Positions 55,983-64,000 of a stretch of DNA of 64,000 bases are shown one piece after another. The notes under the pieces are model-generated. The model searched no databases. It worked only from the letters and a program-made list of their open reading frames with translations, and had not been told where the DNA came from. Every line of letters starts with the position of its first letter. The first letter of the stretch is position 1. The position numbers were made by a program, and so were the translations under genes. The stretch lies in contig OX328124.1 of the NCBI GenBank assembly GCA_946811695.1, positions 26,166,626 through 26,230,625 of the forward strand. Reading direction: 5' to 3'. The stretch comes from Gonocerus acuteangulatus (Eukaryota; Arthropoda; Insecta; Hemiptera; Coreidae).

Positions 55983-56546
55983 TTTCAATCAAACTTCTCA
56001 TTCAGCTAGCAAATGAGCCGGCAAATCAAGAGAATGTGACTATCATGCTTCTTCGCCCTCTATCCCATCCTATATTCCTTCTTGAGAGTATTACGCAAAG
56101 TGTTTCCCGTTTCAAGGGGTAATCTCATGGCATCACAGGTAAATTCTAGTATCCCAGCCCGTTTTTAACCGTAATGGGCATGGTTTAATTTAAATTAGAA
56201 TATGCCGACACCAGAAACAGAATAATATATGTAGGTTAGCATCGCTGATGCAGGCGAACCCTGGAAAGTTATTTCTCGGGCGTGTGGCTATTCATTTTCT
56301 CTGGAGACGCCGTTCGCAGACGTAGTGACAATGTGTTAGAGGCTCTGAGGTGCGTACCCTCGATGAGGCTTGTTGTGGTAGAGTGCAGCAGATTGGGGAC
56401 AAAGAACCTCTTCTTTCTGGCCTAACACCCTCGTGCCCGCGACATTCTATTTGGTGCCCGCGAGGTATTTCGGGGTTTGGTTCTATTGAATGGGATCTAT
56501 TCGAAGATTCTAATAATTTCAAATCTCACCGGGCAGTTATTCCTTT
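55981..56546. other. No gene recognised
   Basis: GC-balanced stretch around 56290-56500 with frames on both strands; no family recognised. Confidence 0.5.
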
Positions 56547-57480
56547 AGCACTTTCTGAAGGAAAGTCCCTACTCGTCCTGCCCTATTTGTTTTGAGAAAT
56601 GCCTTCAAATAATCAGCGGTCATGCCTAATTGACTACAAAAACCCTGAATTGGACTACTTTGTTAAATAGGAAATTCGGACCATCTGAAGTGGGGTTTAT
56701 TCCCCCATAGACAAAAAGTACTAATATGGCAGAAACAGTCAAGTTATTTCTGATTTTACTACGATAATTGGCATAAGTTTTAGGAAGCTACAACAACAAA
56801 AAGAAATTGGACCATTAAGGATGGGGGTTTACTCCGGGATTAAATTTTTATTAAAATCTGTAACATCTGTACTAAATTTACTAGAAAACCATTTTCCTTT
56901 ATCAATAACAAAAGTAATCCTTTACAATTCGACTCTAGTATATCTGTTTAAAAAAATTACTTAATTCAATACAAGCACGGAATTTTGCATATTTTAATTA
57001 AGGTGCTACAGCAAGTTGCAAGGGACAATAAAACTAATCATACTGATTACTGAAACCAGCAGCAACACAATTTGAATAATCTTCTTGATCACGAAATGTA
57101 ATTTGAACAAAAGGAGAATAATTGAAGTAAGGAATCTTCTTACGTCTTCAATAAAATCGACGACGCCTATAGTATGGCATTATGGTTTTGATGTTAATGG
57201 GTCACTAATAAAAAGCATGTCTTCTATAGAACACGAAGGGTCCTGCAAGAAACAATCGCAATGGATTACCTTTAGACAATTTTAAAACCATTGATTTGAA
57301 CATGAAACGTCATTAGAAATCTTGAAGACAGGGGCTTTATTGGAATATGTCCTTTGTGGCATATATTTAACGTTTATAGGACACTTTTCCCCTGCTAAAA
57401 ACAATTTCAATAAATCAGAATGAGTCCTAAAGAAAAACGAAATAGGTTCATCAGAATTCGGGTTCACTCCTGAACGAATT
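56547..57480 (+). mobile_element. Very degenerate Helentron-like element
   Basis: AGCACTTTCTGAAGGAAAGT at 56547 resembles the family's left end with its hairpin. Later GGACCATCTGAAGTGGGGTT, GGACCATTAAGGATGGGGG-TTTACTCCGGG (near 56810) and AGGTTCATCAGAATTCGGG (near 57445) resemble G-tract units. No 3' terminus was found. Confidence 0.45.
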
Positions 57481-57884
57481 ACGTATATATTTTTTTTCTA
57501 TATATAAAAAATAGCAAGTTATTTTTGTTTTGTACCACTTAGCTGTTTGCCCTACATGTTTCATGACATACATGCCACCTCCTCCAGTCTTAATATAGGT
57601 GCAGAGCGGACAAAATGCGGGGATAGCCCCTGAGGATGTAGGCAACGAAAAATGTAAGGAAAACAGCTAATACATTGGTAAAAAAGGAAAAGAATTACTA
57701 TTTTTTGACTGAGGCCATATATATTTAAAAATTGAATATACTTGATTTGTTAGAAACACGTGGAATAGAGTATAGTTTGTTTTATATTTTCTGTTGGTTT
57801 GGTATATTACTAATAAAGGGGCTAATGTTAAATTAAAAGAAGAAATAAATGTATGAAAATCTTCAGGGTAAATTTACTACAAAC
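57481..57884. other. No gene seen
   Basis: AT-rich sequence; CCCCTGAGGATGTAGGCAAC followed by GAAAAATGT at 57628 faintly resembles ends of Penelope-like elements. Confidence 0.4.
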
Positions 57885-57896
57885 AAATAATAAACT

Positions 57897-58514
57897 CCAA
57901 GGATGAAAAAATGGTCGAAAATTCCCACAAGTGTTTTATTGGCAAAACGTTTTCAGGGACTAAGCCCCATTTTCAATGCCCTCTGACACAATAAAGTAAT
58001 TAAAACAGGTTCAATTTAAAACAGATTAAAAGTCCCTCGCTGCTTTCCAAAGCCAGTCTAGGAGCAAGGCTCGGCTGAATAAGAGCCAATGCATGGTGGG
58101 TATTTAGCCTTCTCTCTAGTTTTTTCATATGTTTTCATATCATTGTATCCTATTTTAGACTTATTTATTCCTGCATGTGTGTTTGTGTGATAGAATGAAA
58201 GTATTTATTATTTATTGTTTGAATGTGTGTTTTAACTTTTTATTGACTTGACTTTTAAATAATTGGACAAAATGGGGTTTTATGTTATTTTAATATGTAG
58301 TCTCAGGTTTTACGATTGTTTTTTGTTATTATTGTTTTGTTATTTTAATCTGTTTTAAATTGAACCTGTTTTAATTACTGTATTGTGTCAGAGGGCATTG
58401 AAAATGGGGCTTAGTCCCTGAAAACGTTTTGCCAATAAAACACTTGTGGGAATTTTCGACCATTTTTTCATCCTTGGAACATCAATTTTCCACCATCCAG
58501 CATTCTCCAACAAA
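57897..58514. mobile_element. Foldback/Penelope-like element, copy 2
   Basis: Flanked by AAATAATAAACT (57885-57896 and 58515-58526), a 12-bp duplication. Inverted arms of about 130-140 bases run from CCAAGGATGAAAAAATGG through GCAAAACGTTTTCAGGGACT and GAGGGCATTGAAAATGGGG. The centre holds CTAGGAGCAAGGCTCGGCTG. After the right arm come CACCATCCAGCATTCTCCAACAAAA-type bases. The inverted layout plus a roughly 12-bp duplication recall Penelope-like elements, but no RT or GIY-YIG coding is present, so the class is tentative. Confidence 0.7.
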
Positions 58515-58526
58515 AAATAATAAACT

Positions 58527-58915
58527 ATTAAGATTGAAATAAAAATTAAACCCATAATGAATATTACTTTATGTTGTTCTGGACTCTGGAGATATGTAAA
58601 GAAGAAACATCATTTTTTTTTTTTTTTATAGAGATAATACCTATTCAAAAAGAAAAAGTAAAAAGAAAAAAAGAGGCCTAAAGATGAGAGAGCATGAAAA
58701 GGGAAGAGAAGAAGGAATGAGGTGCAGATGTGCCCGGACTGATTGAGGCCTGGGATTAGATTCTGATAAAAGGAGAAGGTCATTGTAGAGCATCTACAGC
58801 TGCATCTTTAATAAAGGCTCAGTTCTAATCAAGAACTCAACTTTTTCTATCTCTCTCTTGTTCTCAACGTTAATTACTACACGGTCTTGGAAAATTAATT
58901 CTAACAATACCTTGC
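58527..58915. other. No gene seen
   Basis: Purine-rich stretch (58640-58710) and AT-rich DNA only. Confidence 0.55.
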
Positions 58916-59960
58916 GGCACTTTACAAAGAAATGTAGTAGCTATTAAGGTAGGACAGATAAAACTAAACACCGAAAATGAGGTCCATGAAAATGTATATT
59001 ATATACTTCTGTTAGGGTGATGCCCTCCACATTTTTTCCCCACTAAAGTTAATATATAGCATTTGTCTGTGATGTATCTACCATTTTTTATATAGTGTAG
59101 ATTCGATCAGTGGTGGTATAAAGACTGCAGAGATTTGTGGAGCTGGTAACTTAAACTCAGAATTTATTTAAACTAATAAACATAAATAAAGCATAACTTG
59201 CATTGAAGTTATTTGGTTAGTGAATTTTGAATTATTGTGGAAATATAGACATGATTAGAAGGGGATTAGGTTTGAGATGAGATGGTTGAACTTATGAAAA
59301 TGGTTTTACTGCATCTTCGTGCATAAAGAAATTAATGTACCTGGTTTCTTGGAAGATTATATGCTTAGGCACTCCCTGCTATATGCTGCATTTCTTCCTT
59401 GATGCTTCTCCAAATTCTTGGTCTTCTGTGGATTCTGTCCAACTCCATTTCTGCTCTCTGGGCTCCACCTGGGTGGCTTGATTATTTACTCATCTATAAT
59501 TTTGAGGGTAAAACTTTTAAAACAAAAGAAACTGAAATGCTCCACACTGTATCTGCTGGGCGACTCTAGCTTCTGTACTTGTCTCTTCGTGCCGTCGCGG
59601 GTAATATGGCAAGGTAGTTCCGTTGCACACGGACAGCGTGCAGCACTTGCCGGAGGACAAATTTTCAATGAGCGACGTTCCGCGAACTGTATTCACCTAG
59701 TGAACGATTGACCGGGTTTGCTAACCAGCAAAGGAGGTCCGTCTAAAAAGGGGCTTTACTCTATTAAAGGGGACCCATATTACTGATTTGCTAATGCCGA
59801 ACGTAATTTTTGTTGTGTTCCATTGTTCCGTCGTGGGTATGTTAAGAAATGACTTCTTATCATTTTTGAATAAACAAAATTGGTTCATTATAAGTTGGGT
59901 TTTATTGTGTATTATGTTCAAATTGAATTAAGCCACCAAACCGGCTCAGGCAACGATTTT
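58916..59960 (+). mobile_element. Degenerate Helentron-like element with inserted repeat
   Basis: The 5' part (58916-59053: GCACTTTACAAAGAAATGTA, GTAGCTATTAAGGT, ACACCGAAAATGAGGTCC) and the later part (59697-59960: AGTGAACGATTGACCGGGTT, GCTAACCAGCAAAGGAGGTCC, GGGGCTTTACTC) match the family in order. They are separated by the unclassified repeat at 59055-59665. Confidence 0.5.
59055..59665 (+). repeat. Unclassified interspersed repeat, copy 2
   Basis: Matches 3640-4195 (which is on the minus strand) over about 550 bases: TACCATTTTTTATATAGTGT, AGACTGCAGAGATTTGTGG, GCACTCCCTGCTATATGCTG, GGGTAAAACTTTT and GCTCCACACTGTATCTGC. It sits within a degenerate Helentron-like copy. Confidence 0.65.
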
Positions 59961-61247
59961 ACTACCACGAAAAATAGCACAGAATCATTATATATTAATT
60001 TCGTTTTCTACAATAGCAAATAGGAGAGAATATTAGGCAATTTGGCATAAGTCTGGGGTTTATGTACGAACTCATGAATCTATACACGTGTAATTTTCCT
60101 CCTTTTCCGATAATTAATTATTATAACTGGAATAAAAACAAAAATATTTAACAACTTTGGAAGGTCAAAAAATAAATACTTCACATATTTCGCACCCTCT
60201 TCTGGGAAACATCGTACAAAAATAAAAAATGCGACCCCAACATGAAGAGGAAAACCTTCCACTTGTAGGGTCACGTGAAGACTGGTCATAGTCTCAAAGA
60301 ATATTGTGGAATCTAGTCAGATGATTGAAATAGATATGTCATATGTTTAAAATAAATACGCTAACTATTTTCTACCGTATTGAATTGATTACGGCGGGAA
60401 AATATATTCCTTGTTATGGTCCCAATGATATTTTAATTATGAAAATGATTTTCCGTCAGAAAAAAACTAATTTCTAATCCATATCGCCCTAGTAATTCTG
60501 ACTAGTGACACAAATCAAAATAAAACTCAACTAAAAATGTGTCGCTCTTGCCTATGTAGGAGGCATAGCATTATGGCAGGAAGGGTGACACAAGTGCCCT
60601 CTGGTGAACAACCTCTAAAGCTAGGTACATACAGTTTTTTTTTTTTTTTTTTTTTTTCTTTGATAAGGAGATATTTACCATGTCTTTCATAGTCATAACT
60701 GAAAAAAAAAAAAAGATTGTTAAGTTGTTTCACTTTAGAAATACATAATAGTGCGATATATCTCATTATATGATTTACAATACATATCTGTCTTGGCATT
60801 TCTTCATGAGTACGAACGAACTGACAGTCTGACTTACAAAGGGAGTATACGGTCGTGGGGCCACCGTTCAAGGCCATCGAAAAATAGTTTACTTGTGTCT
60901 AGACGTTTCGTCCCATGGGCCTTAACAGCTGAGAAATAAAATATAATAGCATAAAGGCTTTATTTTATAGCTCGAGTTAGGAAAATGATATAGACATGAT
61001 TTCTTACAATCGTTAGACAAAACTTTATATTTTGTAAAGTAAATTTAAAAAAAAAATGTTTACGTTTTCAAGTAAACTAGCGTTAAACACTTTTGTAACC
61101 CAAATATAATAGCATATTTAAAATCAGCACCTCAATCATCACTTTCTCCCCTTGAGAGTAATAATCGGTCTTAAAGCAATTACTTTGAGTAAACGTAAAA
61201 ATATCTGATGTAGAATTCGCTATATCCAGTGCTGAGTTAACAGCTCA

Positions 61248-61248
<1 letters not shown>
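59961..61248. other. No gene recognised
   Basis: AT-rich with T and A runs (60632-60657, 60700-60713). No coding frame is supported. Confidence 0.5.

Positions 61249-61314
<66 letters not shown>
61249..61314. repeat. (A)66 homopolymer
   Basis: Uninterrupted A-run. No recognised SINE or LINE precedes it. Confidence 0.95.
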
Positions 61315-61321
<7 letters not shown>

Positions 61322-62082
61322 AAAGTGACACTTTGACGGATAGGACGATTCATAATTTATAAAAGAAAATCCTAAAATTAAGTTTTCATCCACTTGGAAA
61401 CATTAAAAAATTCTTCATCACATTTTGGATCCTCCAAGTTGAAACTCGAATCAAACTAAGTTCTATCTCACAGGCTGCCTCGGATAATCCGAAGAGTTCA
61501 ATCTTCTCAGGCACCTGCCTTAATTAAAAAATAATAATTTCATACTTAGCCTATCCTCAGGTCGGTAGACTTGTAATTTTCTTCGACGTCCCTAATCCCC
61601 GAGGAGAGTAAACCTATCAGGGGAAAAATGTAATCAAGTTGAAGCCGAGCCGGGGCACAACCGCACCCCAGACCTGCCCTTCTCGATTACCTTATTCCAG
61701 AGGATCGAATGCAATATACTTCTTACGAGTAGGAATTTTATATTGGCAAGGAGGATTGTAACGAAGTTAAACTAGTTTACCTTAAAAAGGTTTCATCTTC
61801 TGCAAATAACCGTTATAAAGTATAGTTGACACTAACCTGGCATGGTGACGGCCGATACCTACTCTTTTACACGTTGGTGTATAAATCGGTAGCAAGAAAA
61901 AAAAAACAAAAAAAACATCACTGAAACTTTGTTACCCAGAATTAAGGAAATCGGTTGTGGGCCAGACATTGGACGCTAAAAAAAAAGACACGATTGGCAA
62001 TTCAACCAAACTGTTATCAGAACTGGCGAGCAAGGATCGAAAAACGTTAAAACGTTTCATGATAATGTATTCCGACCAGTTT
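61315..62082. other. No gene recognised
   Basis: GC-balanced sequence at 61420-61720, perhaps single-copy host DNA; no feature identified. Confidence 0.5.
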
Positions 62083-62093
62083 AACTTCTTGAC

Positions 62094-62257
62094 TCCGTGC
62101 CATTGGTCGTGGGTTCGATTCCCTAGGGGCGGTGGCTTTTCTTTCGAAAAAGGAAAAGGCATCACTCCTATCCTGGCTAGAAAAGGGTGGTAACCTATAG
62201 ATAACCCGTCCTAAAATTCGTAGTTAATAATAAATGGACGTTAAAATTTAAATTTAA
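62094..62257 (+). mobile_element. Family B SINE, 5'-truncated
   Basis: Starts just before the B box (TCGTGGGTTCGATTCCC) and continues with GGCTTTTCTTTCGAAAAAGG, CTATCCTGGCTAGAAAAGGG, GGTAACCTATAGATAACCCG and TTAAAATTTAAATTT. A perfect 11-bp duplication AACTTCTTGAC flanks it (62083-62093 and 62258-62268). Confidence 0.92.
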
Positions 62258-62268
62258 AACTTCTTGAC

Positions 62269-62810
62269 CCCTACATTCAATACACTGGTGTTTTGCGGGT
62301 CACGCTGAATTCATTTGGCCAGTAATGCACGTCTCACGCGGAGCTTATTTCTTATTTCTCTTCGTCCTTTTATTTATAAGTGGGCTAAGTTCTATTAAAG
62401 AAGACAGCAGCTATTCCTACATCACATACTATCTAGCTACAAAAAATATTGATAACAATCAACTCACAGATATTTTCCATTTACTAATTGCATACCCTGT
62501 TCTTTTCGTATACTCCAACCAATTATTTTATGAAATAGTTTAGTAGTAGTAATATAGTAGCGATATACAATAGTATAAAAAACATACCATCATTACACAC
62601 AGCCAAAGAACTACACCTCTCCCTGAAACTTACAGACGTCTCAAAATCTAATTAAATAAGTCAAAACCGTGTACAGAACCCAAAACCTTTTCTAACAGAT
62701 ATACTGGAAGGCGCAAATAACCTAGTAGTAGAGGTTATAACTCCATATCTATTTTTTTTTTATTTATTTTATGAGATTTTCGCAACTTGCGACTTGCTCA
62801 GAACAATCAT
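62269..62810. other. No gene recognised
   Basis: An open frame of 72 codons (62325-62543) may be another worn LINE C-terminus, but no motif is convincing. Confidence 0.4.
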
Positions 62811-62811
62811 T

Positions 62812-62842
<31 letters not shown>

Positions 62843-63260
62843 CACATGCAAACAAATATACATACATATATACATAGATACAATTCGATTATTAAAAACG
62901 CATTATTATATATATACATCAAAGTATACAAATATACATTACACTATATTTATATAGTTTATACTACATCTAAACATAGGAGAATACTATTCTATTCATT
63001 TTTTTAATCATACAAATAGTGGGATATACTAACAAATTATACAAATTAACAATTTAACAGATTTTAACTTTGCTAGTTTTGTGTTGTGAGATTTTGTGGC
63101 AAGATGTATGTTTGTGTTTAATATGCCTTGTGTCTAGTGTCAGTATGGTTGTAAAGAACAGATGTTTAGTTTTAATACATACCTATACATATACACACAT
63201 ACATACCTATCTATATCACCATATCTATCTACCTATCTTTATACTATGTATATATGTGTG
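62811..63260. repeat. CA/TA/TACA-rich simple sequence
   Basis: (CA)n(TA)n at 62811-62840, then degenerate TACATA and CTATCTAC runs interspersed to 63260. Frames here are repeat artefacts. Confidence 0.8.
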
Positions 63261-63401
63261 AGTGTTTGTCTGTCTATATATTCATGAAAGTATGGATTTT
63301 TGTGCTTCTCTAAGTTACTATTTTTATGTTTTTTCCCTCTCTGTATAGTATGTGGTTTGCCTCATTTTACTTGTACTAGTTTTACTTGCATGCACTTTTT
63401 T

Positions 63402-63522
63402 AGCACTTTCCTCCGAAGGAAAGCAGCTATTGAGGTTGCACTCATGACGGAATTTTTGAAAAATTTCTTCAAATCTTTATCGATCCTACCTAATCGACAC
63501 CGAAAATTACCCCCGTTAAAAT

Positions 63523-63572
<50 letters not shown>

Positions 63573-64000
63573 CTGTTAACACGATAGCGGCCAGAGTTTT
63601 TGTTTTTTCTTCACGAAACGTGGTATATAGCGTTCAATTAGCAAACGATTGAACGAGTTCGTTAACCACCAAAATCGGTCAGGGGGGTTTACCCCGGACC
63701 CAAAACACTAATTTGACCATGCCAGCCATAGTTTTTGTTATATTTCAACGAAACTCGGTATTCGTTATGTTGATCTAAAGAGAGAAATACGTTGTAAAAA
63801 TAAACTAAATCGGTTCATTAGGAGAGGGGGTTTAATCCGGACCCACATTACTAAGCTGCCACTACCAGCCGTAATTTTTATTACGTGGTATTAGTACTGG
63901 TAATCAACAGAGAAAAATTGGTTGTAAAAATAAACTAAATCGGGTTATTTGGAAGGGGGGGGGGTTACTCTGGACCTAAAGTACTAATATACTCATACCG
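63402..64000 (+). mobile_element. Helentron-like element, copy F (cut by window end)
   Basis: AGCACTTTCCTC start after a T-run, then ATGACGGAATTTTTGAAAAA, a (TA)n(TG)n tract (63523-63572), TCTGTTAACACGATAGCGGCC and at least three G-tract units to the end of the window. Its 3' end is outside. Confidence 0.65.

Noticed and set aside
62325..62543. Small membrane-protein gene
   Set aside because: The hydrophobic frame is in AT-rich DNA and may be a worn LINE end; no start context or family support.

Overview
This window looks like nuclear DNA from an invertebrate, most likely an arthropod. It is AT-rich, full of TA, GA and TC microsatellites, and contains one 200-base assembly gap (26446-26645). 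I find no intact host protein gene. Almost everything recognisable is transposon-derived, plus one convincing tRNA-His gene and a repeated tRNA-Met unit. The arthropod reading rests on the repeat types (a Jockey-like LINE, Helitrons ending in CTAG, Helentron-like elements, piggyBac-like TTAA elements, mariner/Tc1, hAT and pogo pieces); the species cannot be named from sequence alone.

Layout. 0-5 kb: a Helitron fragment, then a decayed pogo-like DNA transposon (733-2831) that holds three separate SINE insertions, each with its own target-site duplication, including a SINE with a 5S rRNA head; then a large inverted repeat. 5.8-12.2 kb: two members of the main repeat family, a LINE 3' end, SINEs, tRNA-His, and a palindromic hAT MITE. 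14-25 kb: a Helitron, the tRNA-Met repeats, a nearly complete but frameshifted Jockey-type LINE on the minus strand (about 18235-21280), SINEs and a tandem duplication. 25-33 kb: a SINE, a mariner fragment, the gap, two piggyBac-like elements, and a Helentron-like copy carrying a recent mariner-derived foldback insertion. 33-50 kb: Helitron, tandem arrays (68, 50 and 38 bp units), SINEs nested in SINEs, LINE 3' ends. 50-52.5 kb: a 1.8 kb hAT-type foldback element made of GATTAC/GTAATC repeats. 53-64 kb: sparse old repeats, a Penelope-like or foldback element, a 5'-truncated SINE and a last Helentron-like copy running off the end.

Three things stand out. First, the SINEs are modular: a 5S rRNA head is joined to a segment of the tRNA-Ser-type SINE and to the 3' tail of the tRNA-Glu-type SINE, and the tail also occurs alone with its own duplication. 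Second, the dominant repeat (at least five clear copies) has asymmetric terminal inverted repeats, a 3' hairpin, T-T insertion sites, a microsatellite and an internal array of about 145-bp G-tract units, which fits a Helentron-associated element. Third, several elements have complete, checkable insertion signatures (two hAT elements with different perfect 8-bp duplications; a foldback in TA with an empty site in the same window).
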